Shown: positions 11,301-17,754 of the stretch, in pieces
Layout of the letters: every line of letters begins with the position of its first letter
Numbering within the stretch: position 1 is the stretch's first letter
Source: JBLHKS01 sp047620505
Lineage (GTDB): Bacteria > Verrucomicrobiota > Verrucomicrobiia > Verrucomicrobiales > DEV007
Length of the DNA: 37,345 bases
Reading direction: 5' to 3'
Assembly: GCA_047620505.1 (NCBI GenBank)
Contig: JBLHKS010000051.1
Span: 1 to 37,345 of the forward strand
Made by a program: the position numbers and the translations under genes
Notes under the pieces: model-generated
Told to the model about the DNA's origin: nothing
Database searches by the model: none
What the model saw: the letters and a program-made list of their open reading frames with translations, nothing else

Positions 11301-13503
11301 GTTTCTTGCGACGCGTTTCAACTGCAACAAATGCCACGATCACCCGTTTGAGCGCTGGAATGTCGGCCAGTACTATGAAACGGCCTCGTTCTTCACGCAG
11401 ATCGGCCTGGCGCGGGATGCGAAGAATGCGCCTACCCAAAATCTTGGCGGAAGTGCAGTTGAGAACGCGAAACCGCTTTACGAAGTGATCTCCGACACGA
11501 CTGAAGGCGCGATTACGAATGTCGTGACTGGTGAGGAAGCTAAGCCTGTATTTCCTTACCCATCGAAGCTCGCTCAAGTCGCGTTCACCAATCCGGAAGC
11601 GCCGACGCGCCGAGAGCAGTTCGGTGCTTGGCTTACGAGTGGGGACAATGATTACTTCGCGATGAGTTACGCGAATCGGATTTGGGGATATTTGTTGGGA
11701 ACCGGGATTATCGAGCCGATCGACGATATTCGTGCGGGCAACCCACCGACGAATCCGGAACTTCTTCAGTACCTGACATCCGAATTTGTCGGGAGCGATT
11801 TCAATTCGCAGCACTTAATGAGATTGATCTGTAAATCTCGCGCTTACCAGCTTTCGATCCAGACGAATCGGTGGAACGAGGACGACCAGATTAACTTCGC
11901 TCATGCGAAAGCCCGTCGTCTGCCGGCCGAAGTTTTGTTCGACGCCGTGTTCTCGGTGACCGGTTCGCAGTCCAAAATTCCGGGTGCCCCGGCTGGCGCG
12001 CGTGCGGCTTCGCTGGCGGATGCGAAGATCGATTTGAAGAGCGGATTTCTCGCCAACCTCGGCCGTCCGGCTCGCGAAAGCGCCTGCGAGTGCGAGCGGA
12101 GCAACGACGTCCAGATGGGCGCGATCATGGCGTTCGTATCAGGGCCGACGATTGCCGAGGCCGTTGGTCAGCCCGGAAACGCGATCGAAAAGCTCGTCGC
12201 TGCGCAGCCGGACGATGCAAAAGTCGTCGAGGAACTTTATTTGCGGACGTTGTCTCGATCGGCTAAGCCCGAAGAAATTCAAACTGCTCTCGGCGCTCGC
12301 GATGAAATCAGAGCTGATCACGAAAAGTTACTCAAAATTGTAGCGGAACGCGAAGCTTGGTGGGTGCCGGTGAAGGCCGAACGCGAGGAAGCCCGGGTCA
12401 AACGGATCGGAGCAGCTGCTGGCGAGATTCAAGCTTACGTTCCGGAGTATACGAAGAAGAAAAACGAGGCTGAGGCGGCCCAGAAAGCGCGAATCACCGC
12501 TGCTGACAAGGGGCTTAAAGATTATCAGGCGGGCTTGCCCAAGATCGTGGCTGACGGAACGGCTGGGATCCAGGTGAGCGATCTCTGGACTCAGTGGACA
12601 GGCCTGGTTCCTAAGACGGTCGTTTCATCGAACGCCGCGATCAAACTGGAGGCTCAGGAGGGCGGCGCGCTGCTCGTGACCAGCCCACACGTTAAGGCGA
12701 ACGTCGATTACACGCTGACTTTCGATATTCCGGCTAAGCAAACGGTGACCGGCTTCAAGATCGACGCGTTGCCGAACAACAGTCTGGCTGGATTTGGCCC
12801 TGGGGTGAACCCGAACGGGAATTTCGTCGTGACCGAAGTGGAAGTTCAGACGTCGACGGCGAAGGAGCCCAAGAAGCTTGTCAAAGCGAAGTTCGTCGAC
12901 GCAAAAACTGAGCACATCCAAGACGGATTCAACGTTAAGGGCCTCTTTAACGGCAATCCGAACAACGACAAGAGCTGGGCAATCGCCGGAAAAGAACGCC
13001 AGCCGCATGCGGCGCGTTTGAAGCTGGAGAAGCCGCTTGTTCTGGAACAGGGCGGTCAGCTCGTGATCAAAATCTACAACCGATATGGCGGCGGCGACTA
13101 CCCACTTGGGCACTTCCGAATTTCCGCGACGACTTCGGCAAGACCGCTTGAAATCGGCCTACCCACAGAAGTAGCTCAAGCAGCCGCGACTGCGCCCGAG
13201 GGCAGGACGGAAACGGTTAACGCAGTGCTCGCGGCTTACTTCAAAGCGAACGACTTGGAATTGCTCAAGCGCGATCAGCTGCTGGTGAAAGAGCAGCGAC
13301 CGCTGCCGCGCGATCCGAGGATGATCGAGCTTGAAGCCGGGTTGAAAGTCGCCGAAACGCCGATCAAGCAGGATCCACCGCTTTTGCAGCTTCGTCAGGA
13401 TGCCGAGTATTCGGTGAAGCAGCTCGAGAACAGCCGCCTGACAGCAGCGCAGGACCTTGCTTGGGCGCTGATCAATAATCCGTCGTTTTTGTTTAACCGT
13501 TAG
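8365..13503 (+). CDS. Large secreted cytochrome c/WD40/DUF1549/DUF1553 protein
   Basis: A 1712-residue exported protein. I chose the ATG at 8365 because AGAGG lies four bases upstream and a signal peptide follows directly (cleavage near GFA-AD); the frame extends upstream to GTG 8302 without a plausible leader. Domains in order: PSCyt1-type haem site C49-Q-G-C-H; WD40-like blades at about 140-500 with repeated FSPDGKLxAVxG motifs; a bacterial Ig-like segment around 530-620; a C-N-A-G-T-C-H site at 637-643; DUF1549 from about 828, with C987-N-K-C-H; DUF1553 from about 1075. DUF1553 is interrupted by a discoidin-like beta insertion (about 1390-1590). The protein is periplasmic or outer-surface, of unknown reaction. 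Three palindrome copies lie in it. It appears to be transcribed alone or with the downstream thioredoxin-fold gene. Confidence 0.92.
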   Translation: MNSTLRFRLAVPFLALSLTSTGFAADEKSDSSGPVSYYEQIRPIFQASCQGCHQPAKAKGDYVMTQFQQLLKGGKTGDAAITPGKAEESSVVLRVKPEAGEDIMPPKGEKLNESEIALIERWISEGAKDDTPQNAVARYSLENPPSYVQAPIITSMDFSPDGKLLAVAGFHEVILLKADGSGQVARLIGLSEQIDTVKFSPDGTKIAVTGGLPERMGELQVWDVAKRELDLSLPMGFDTIYGASWSPDGKLVAFGMPDNTMRAVNSETGEQVVFMGGHNDWVLDTEFNKAGTHIISVGRDMSTKLTEVATQRLVDNLTSITPEALKGGIGAVVIHPSQDHILIGGSDGAPQIYRTKRETVRKIGDNANLIRKYPQMRGRIWSVAFRPDGKQFVAGSSLNGQGEIAIYKSEYDPAIPADVKKAMETARSRPDSKKGKEQQLVDAWQTKGVEEPIRIPVEVAIYAVAYSPDGKMIAASGQDGLIRLINPADGKIAKNVTPVEITAEKIAVDKFGEKDKADEITWQTEPVLSGEITKLDVSPKKITISGPARYQQLLVTAHYASGEQLDVTRMVAFEVSGELVEISKRGLAKPKRDGTGKLTVALGAKKVEIAVEVAGLAEPLHPYWITDINPVISRMGCNAGTCHGAKDGKAGFKLSLRGYDPVYDVRAFTDDIQSRRVNYASPDDSLMLLKTTGAVPHEGGQLAPQHSTYYDLVRSWISDGGQLELAAPRVKSIEVFPKNPVIQKIGSRQQFRVVATLTNGEIRDVTREAFVESGNADVSTHDNQAMLATIRRGEAPILARYEGAYAATTLTVMGDRKGFEWSEQPANNRIDELVASKWQRMKIEPSGLCDDSEFIRRVYLDLTGLPPSVDVVRAFLADKSPMQKKRDGLVDSLIGTGEFVDHWANKWADLLQVNSKFLGGSGASEFRAWIHEEVKANTPYDEFVYKIITATGSNKDNPPASYYKILREPDAIMENTTHLFLATRFNCNKCHDHPFERWNVGQYYETASFFTQIGLARDAKNAPTQNLGGSAVENAKPLYEVISDTTEGAITNVVTGEEAKPVFPYPSKLAQVAFTNPEAPTRREQFGAWLTSGDNDYFAMSYANRIWGYLLGTGIIEPIDDIRAGNPPTNPELLQYLTSEFVGSDFNSQHLMRLICKSRAYQLSIQTNRWNEDDQINFAHAKARRLPAEVLFDAVFSVTGSQSKIPGAPAGARAASLADAKIDLKSGFLANLGRPARESACECERSNDVQMGAIMAFVSGPTIAEAVGQPGNAIEKLVAAQPDDAKVVEELYLRTLSRSAKPEEIQTALGARDEIRADHEKLLKIVAEREAWWVPVKAEREEARVKRIGAAAGEIQAYVPEYTKKKNEAEAAQKARITAADKGLKDYQAGLPKIVADGTAGIQVSDLWTQWTGLVPKTVVSSNAAIKLEAQEGGALLVTSPHVKANVDYTLTFDIPAKQTVTGFKIDALPNNSLAGFGPGVNPNGNFVVTEVEVQTSTAKEPKKLVKAKFVDAKTEHIQDGFNVKGLFNGNPNNDKSWAIAGKERQPHAARLKLEKPLVLEQGGQLVIKIYNRYGGGDYPLGHFRISATTSARPLEIGLPTEVAQAAATAPEGRTETVNAVLAAYFKANDLELLKRDQLLVKEQRPLPRDPRMIELEAGLKVAETPIKQDPPLLQLRQDAEYSVKQLENSRLTAAQDLAWALINNPSFLFNR
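8564..8579. repeat. Iterated palindrome, 16 bp
   Basis: TTCAGCAGCTGCTGAA, perfect; read as Phe-Gln-Gln-Leu-Leu-Lys near the haem site of the large cytochrome protein. Confidence 0.9.
10013..10028. repeat. Iterated palindrome, 16 bp
   Basis: ACCAGCAGCTGCTGGT; read as Tyr-Gln-Gln-Leu-Leu-Val in the Ig-like segment of the large cytochrome protein. Confidence 0.9.
12411..12420. repeat. Iterated palindrome, 10 bp
   Basis: AGCAGCTGCT; read as Gly-Ala-Ala-Ala-Gly in the DUF1553 part of the large cytochrome protein. Confidence 0.85.
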
Positions 13504-13603
13504 ATTTGCGGCCAAGCGATCGGGGTGCTAAGAATAGGTTATTGTTAGGATTATCTGATATTTGACAGAACTTACATTCCGGACGTTGTTGCTGGGATCG
13601 CCA

Positions 13604-14566
13604 ATGTTTCCGTATCGAGCAGTTGCTTGGGCTCTCGCCCTGATTTTCTCCAATTTTTGGGGCGAAAGCGCGCTTGCCGGCGTCGGAGAATCTGATGATT
13701 CAGGGAATCCACCTGCTCCCTCAGCCGAGACGGCTCTGGCTGGCTGGACTGAGGATTACGAACTCGCCAAGGCGCGTGCGGTTCACAAAGGCGCGGATCT
13801 CTTGATCTGCTTCACGGTTCGAGATTGGTCAGCGGTCTGCCGCCGATTCGAAACCGACTTTTTGCGGCAGGCGGATTTCGTTCGCAGCGCCAGCAAGAAT
13901 TACGAGCTCGTTCAATTCGATCTCTCGGAAGAAGAAGAAGATTCGATCGGGGCTCAGCTTCGAAGGAAATACGAAATCGGCGGGTTTCCGGCGATCATTC
14001 TCGCCAATTCCCAAGGACAGCCCTACGCCCTGACTGGGTTTCGTCCGGACAGTCTCGAACGTTATGTTGAGCACATCGATTTCCTGCATAACGAAAATCT
14101 GGAGCGCCGGCAGCTGCTGGCAAAAGCTGCTGAATCGAAGGGCCCGGAACGCGCGGATCTGCTCGCTCAAGCGCTGCCTGTTCTCGGGGAGCACCGCACG
14201 CCGAAGTTCTACGGCGATATTATTCGTGAGATCGTCGAACTCGACCCTGAGGACACGACTGGAAAAGTCGACGAACTCAAATTTAAGCTCGCCGATTACG
14301 CCTACCTTCAGGAAATGAGACGGCTGGATACCGAGTATCGTTGGCTGCAAATGGTCGAGCTAACTGATAAGCACATCGACGATTTGAATCTGACCGGTTC
14401 CCGTAAGCAGGCGGTGCTGATGAATCGCTACGACGTCAACCGCCGCCAGGGAGACATCCGCGCGATGATCCTTTCTCTGCAGGAGATTCTCGAAGTCAAT
14501 CCGTACAACCCGCATGGCCAGCAGGCGAGCGAGCTCTTGCAATCTCTCGCTAGCCAGCTTCAATAG
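13604..14566 (+). CDS. Exported thioredoxin-fold protein with altered active site
   Basis: From the ATG at 13604 the product is 320 residues with a signal peptide (MFPYRAVAWALALIF..., cleavage after ALA). A TTG start at 13562 is possible but would put 14 residues before the signal, so I reject it. Residues around 45-165 fit a thioredoxin fold of the DUF255/YyaL-like or thioredoxin_7 type: ADLLICFTVRDWSAVCRRFETDF replaces the usual F-x-G-x-D-W-C-x-x-C, keeping only the second Cys. IGGFPAIILANSQG supplies the cis-Pro loop. The C-terminal half (about 175-320) is helical and resembles TPR-like repeats. Without the first Cys it is unlikely to be a standard disulfide reductase; a chaperone or binding role is possible. 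Confidence 0.85.
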   Translation: MFPYRAVAWALALIFSNFWGESALAGVGESDDSGNPPAPSAETALAGWTEDYELAKARAVHKGADLLICFTVRDWSAVCRRFETDFLRQADFVRSASKNYELVQFDLSEEEEDSIGAQLRRKYEIGGFPAIILANSQGQPYALTGFRPDSLERYVEHIDFLHNENLERRQLLAKAAESKGPERADLLAQALPVLGEHRTPKFYGDIIREIVELDPEDTTGKVDELKFKLADYAYLQEMRRLDTEYRWLQMVELTDKHIDDLNLTGSRKQAVLMNRYDVNRRQGDIRAMILSLQEILEVNPYNPHGQQASELLQSLASQLQ

Positions 14567-14593
14567 CTCCAGCCTGACATTCCCAAAAAAACC

Positions 14594-15073
14594 ATGAAAG
14601 CGATCCCCCTCAAATTCTCGATCCTTGTTCTGGCCCTGACTGCTCCTTTTACCCTGACTCAATGCATAAGCACTGGTGGAACAGGAGGAGGGACCGTCAG
14701 CGCCGGAAATCTCGCCACGCCGAATCATTCGCTCTCGAAATCGGATTACCCGTTCGATGAGCAAGGGAACTATCGAGAAGATTGGGTTCGATATCCGGGT
14801 GGAGCCAGCACAGGATCCAGCAGTTCTAAGAAAAAATCCTCTTCCTCGTCAGGCAGTTCCCGGACGACTTCATCGACGCCAAAGCCGGCCCCAGCTCCAA
14901 AGCCAACCCCATCGCCTTCCAGCAGTCCAACTTCAAGGACCTACACCGTTGTCAGTGGCGATACGCTCTGGGGGATCAGCCGCCAATACGGCGTGACCGT
15001 ACCCAGCCTTCAAGCGAAAAACGGGATTACGACGACGAATATTCGCCCCGGGCAGCGTTTGAAAATTCCGTAA
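14594..15073 (+). CDS. LysM domain cell-wall-binding protein
   Basis: A 159-residue exported protein. The N-terminal hydrophobic signal is followed by a Cys (TLTQC, about residue 24) that could be a lipidation site, although Gln at -1 is unusual. A low-complexity Ser/Lys and then Pro/Ala linker spans about 70-113. A single LysM domain occupies the C-terminus: TYTVVSGDTLWGISRQYGVT...LQAKNGI...IRPGQRLKIP. LysM binds peptidoglycan N-acetylglucosamine chains. Without an attached catalytic domain it is probably a wall anchor or scaffold. It lies 27 bases after the thioredoxin-fold gene and 9 bases before the methyltransferase gene. Confidence 0.9.
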   Translation: MKAIPLKFSILVLALTAPFTLTQCISTGGTGGGTVSAGNLATPNHSLSKSDYPFDEQGNYREDWVRYPGGASTGSSSSKKKSSSSSGSSRTTSSTPKPAPAPKPTPSPSSSPTSRTYTVVSGDTLWGISRQYGVTVPSLQAKNGITTTNIRPGQRLKIP

Positions 15074-15082
15074 GCCTCGGGC

Positions 15083-16189
15083 ATGCCCGGCTTTTACGAA
15101 TTTTTCGCCGGGGGCGGAATGGCCCGATTGGGACTTGGGAAATCCTGGACCTGTCTCGCCGCGAACGATTTCAGCCCGAAAAAAGAAGCTGCCTATCGGG
15201 CGAACTGGGGCGATGCCGATTTTTTGCCAGGTTGCATCAGCCAGATCCGCACGGCTGATCTTCCGGGGGAGGCTGATCTCGCTTGGGCTTCGTTTCCTTG
15301 TCAGGACCTTTCGTTGGCCGGAAAAAGGCGCGGAATTTATTCGGAACGCAGCGGCGCTTTCTGGCCGTTCTGGGAATTGATACGTGAGCTGGAAGGGGAG
15401 GGGAGAATGCCGCCGGTGATCGCCCTGGAGAACGTGACCGGGATGCTGTCCGCGAACGGTGGGCGTGATTTTGCTGACGTCTGCACGGCGCTGGGTGAAG
15501 CCGGATTTCGCGTCGGCGCAGCTGTGATTGACGCGAGTCGATTCGTTCCGCAGTCGCGCAAACGAGTTTTCATCGTCGCGACGACCCGCCCGATCCCGGC
15601 TGAGATCGAGTCGTCGAGCTTCGATCCCGACTGGCATCCGGAAGCGATGCGGCGAGCAGCTGCTGGCCTCGAAAACTGGTTCTGGCTGGCTCTGAGGGCC
15701 CCGCGAAACCGAGTGGCGGCGCTTGCAGAATTGATCGATGCAGAAGATTCGACCGATACTCCTTGGAAATCAGAATCGGATCTCGAACGCCTGCTTTCGA
15801 TGATGTCCAAGCTGAATCGCGAAAAAATCCAGATCGCAAAGCGCGAAGGGAAGAGGATAGTGGGCACGCTCTACAAACGGACGCGGCCAGACCCGAATGG
15901 TGGTCGAATTCAACGAGCCGAAGTCCGCTTTGATATCGCCGGTTGCCTGCGGACGCCAGTGGGCGGGTCGAGCCGGCAGACGATCGTCGTCATCGAAAAC
16001 GGAGAGGTCAGCGCCCGGCTGCTTTCCGCGCGCGAAGCGGCTCGCCTGATGGGAATTCCGGACGGCTATCGGCTTCCAGAGCGATACAACGATGCCTACC
16101 ACCTTGCCGGGGATGGGGTCGTGGTGCCGGTGGTTCGGTATCTGGCGAAGCGGGTGATCGAGCCAATTTTAGAATGCGAACCGATCTGA
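15083..16189 (+). CDS. Solitary C5-cytosine DNA methyltransferase
   Basis: A 368-residue protein with the ordered motifs of m5C methyltransferases: FFAGGGMARLGL (motif I, SAM binding), SFPCQDLSLAG (motif IV with catalytic Cys73), ENVTGML (motif VI, 116-122), QSRKRVFIVA (motif VIII, 157-166), a target-recognition region at about 170-290, and LSAREAARLMGIPD with a C-terminal DGVVVPVVRYLA (motifs IX-X). It should methylate the C5 of a cytosine in a short DNA target using SAM. No restriction endonuclease or Vsr gene lies beside it, so it appears to be an orphan. The target cannot be read from the sequence. One palindrome copy lies in the gene. Confidence 0.93.
   Translation: MPGFYEFFAGGGMARLGLGKSWTCLAANDFSPKKEAAYRANWGDADFLPGCISQIRTADLPGEADLAWASFPCQDLSLAGKRRGIYSERSGAFWPFWELIRELEGEGRMPPVIALENVTGMLSANGGRDFADVCTALGEAGFRVGAAVIDASRFVPQSRKRVFIVATTRPIPAEIESSSFDPDWHPEAMRRAAAGLENWFWLALRAPRNRVAALAELIDAEDSTDTPWKSESDLERLLSMMSKLNREKIQIAKREGKRIVGTLYKRTRPDPNGGRIQRAEVRFDIAGCLRTPVGGSSRQTIVVIENGEVSARLLSAREAARLMGIPDGYRLPERYNDAYHLAGDGVVVPVVRYLAKRVIEPILECEPI
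15655..15664. repeat. Iterated palindrome, 10 bp
   Basis: AGCAGCTGCT; read as Arg-Ala-Ala-Ala-Gly at the start of the target-recognition region of the methyltransferase. Confidence 0.85.
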
Positions 16190-16232
16190 TTGACGCGGTT
16201 GCGCGTGCGCGAGGTTGGTGTTAGAATTTGGG

Positions 16233-17654
16233 ATGTTCAGCATCACCGGATCACTCTCCGCGCTCTTTGCGTCCATCCTCGCCTGCCTAACCCTGATGTT
16301 CGTTTGGGGAGGGACTTCCGAGGTCCAATTCAGTTGGGTAGGCATGTCGACCGACTATGACGTGGTCGCGCTTCAAATCAGGCGCAATCCGATGCCGGAA
16401 GCGCTTCCGACAGGCGGCTATGATCCGGTCGCCGCTGGCGACAACGCTGCGCCACCAGTTTTGAATGGCGACAATTACGTCCTCTGGCTTGCGATCAGCG
16501 GTTTCCGCTCAGACTACATGGAAAAGGCCGAAACTCCGTTCTTGGATGGAATCGGCGGAAAATCGACAAATCAGCTCGTCCCGACTTTTCCCGCACTTTC
16601 CTGGTCGAGCTTGATGTCCCAGGCGACTGGTCGGACTTCGGACGGACACGGGATCAGTGGAAACGTGATGCGGCTTCCTGGCTCTGGGGAGGTCGTCAAG
16701 CATCCGAGTGATCTGAGCCTGTTGAAGGCTGAGCCGATCTGGACATCAGCGAGAAAAGCGGGCCTTCCGGTTTTGGTTCACGATTGGCCGTTTTCCCAGA
16801 AGCAGCCTGCCGAAGGGGCCGCGGATGTGTTTTTGCCTTCTTACGATCCTGAGTTAGATGATCAGACCCGTCTGGATGCGCTTTACGATGCTTGGAGCAG
16901 TTACCAGGGCGAAAACAAGCTGCGTTTGGTCATGGGGAGCCTCCGGGGGATTCACAAAGCGGCTCAGACCAACGGCACCAGGGAAGAAGACACGATCACG
17001 GCGATTCAGGATATGGATAAAATGCTGAGCGGATTTTTTGGCAAAGTGATCAACAACTGGCCGAATCTCAGCAACGAGGGAGACAAGCTTTACGTCGTGA
17101 TCACCACCGACCACGGAATGGTCGATGCGGAAAAATTGATCAATTTCAAAGATCTCATGGGGCCGATGGCCGATCAGGTCGATTACACCGTTGACGAAGG
17201 CGTTGCCCATCTCTGGTTCAAGGATCCGCCGGAAGGCGTGGACAAAGACGAGTTCATCGAAAGCTACGATTCGGAGCTGAAAAAGCGGATTTATTGGCGC
17301 TCGTTCGCCCCGAGCGATTACCCGAGCGATTGGAAATTGGCTGCTGAAGGCGGGCACCTCGGTGATCGGCTTTTGCTCCTCAAACCGCCCTACGCCTTCC
17401 ACACCGAAAGCGGATCAGAGGGAGTTTACGCGCCGGCGGAAACAGGCGGCCCGTTCGCAGCGAGCGGCTACTGGGTGAACGATTCTTCGCGGATGAAAGG
17501 CCAGATGTTCTCCTTTGGCCTTGCAGGCGGCGGTGGATTCAGCGGCGACCTCGGCGAGGTCAGCGGAACTCAGCTCTATCCGTCCGTTTGCAAATTGCTC
17601 GGCGTTGAAGTGACCTCGGATCTCGTGGAAAGCAACGTTTTGGACCTCGAGTAG
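16233..17654 (+). CDS. Membrane-anchored type I phosphodiesterase/nucleotide pyrophosphatase-like protein with altered motifs
   Basis: From the ATG at 16233 the product is 473 residues with an N-terminal hydrophobic segment (FSITGSLSALFASILACLTLMFVW) that acts as a signal or anchor; a TTG at 16215 would add only six residues. The core follows the alkaline-phosphatase-superfamily phosphodiesterase order: YVLWLAISGFRSDYMEKAETPFLD, VPTFPALSWSSLMSQATG, HGISGN and VVITTDHGM. Compared with the family, the metal-binding Asp of 'DGxR' is Ser and the nucleophile segment 'TFPN' reads 'SWSS'; DHG is kept. It may use Ser as nucleophile or be a degenerate binding protein. The C-terminal half (about 280-470) has the family's second conserved His segment in YAFHTESGSEGVYAP. 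Confidence 0.85.
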   Translation: MFSITGSLSALFASILACLTLMFVWGGTSEVQFSWVGMSTDYDVVALQIRRNPMPEALPTGGYDPVAAGDNAAPPVLNGDNYVLWLAISGFRSDYMEKAETPFLDGIGGKSTNQLVPTFPALSWSSLMSQATGRTSDGHGISGNVMRLPGSGEVVKHPSDLSLLKAEPIWTSARKAGLPVLVHDWPFSQKQPAEGAADVFLPSYDPELDDQTRLDALYDAWSSYQGENKLRLVMGSLRGIHKAAQTNGTREEDTITAIQDMDKMLSGFFGKVINNWPNLSNEGDKLYVVITTDHGMVDAEKLINFKDLMGPMADQVDYTVDEGVAHLWFKDPPEGVDKDEFIESYDSELKKRIYWRSFAPSDYPSDWKLAAEGGHLGDRLLLLKPPYAFHTESGSEGVYAPAETGGPFAASGYWVNDSSRMKGQMFSFGLAGGGGFSGDLGEVSGTQLYPSVCKLLGVEVTSDLVESNVLDLE

Positions 17655-17679
17655 GCCTGCATAAAATAACCTTGTGATG

Positions 17680-17700
17680 TTCGTCCAATTTCCGGACGAA
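17680..17700. repeat. Short inverted repeat TTCGTCC/GGACGAA
   Basis: A perfect 7-bp inverted repeat with a 7-base spacer lies 25 bases after the phosphodiesterase-like gene. A run of five T begins eight bases later, too far for a standard intrinsic terminator. It could be an operator or a weak terminator. Confidence 0.5.
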
Positions 17701-17715
17701 TCGGAAACTTTTTGA

Positions 17716-17745
17716 CAGCTTGGCTCGTGTTTCGAGTCCAAGCTG
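17716..17745 (+). promoter_or_regulatory. Leader hairpin directly before the radical SAM gene
   Basis: CAGCTTGG-CTCG pairs with CGAG-t-CCAAGCTG around a TGTTT loop, giving a 12-bp stem with one bulged T that ends nine bases before the start codon. No Shine-Dalgarno sequence is visible, and the hairpin would cover the ribosome standby region. It has no T-run after it, so it is not an intrinsic terminator. A translational control element or protein binding site is possible. Confidence 0.6.
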
Positions 17746-17754
17746 CCCCGAACC

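Noticed and set aside
13562..13567. TTGACA as a start codon context or -35 box for the thioredoxin-fold gene
   Set aside because: No -10 element follows at 16-18 bases, and starting at the TTG would place extra residues before the signal peptide.
16190..16227. TTGACG/TAGAAT as a promoter before the phosphodiesterase-like gene
   Set aside because: The spacing is 26 bases, and the alternative -35 at normal spacing matches only three of six positions.
17680..17713. Inverted repeat followed by a T-run as an intrinsic terminator
   Set aside because: The T-run begins eight bases after the stem, too far for a standard Rho-independent terminator; I kept it only as an inverted repeat.
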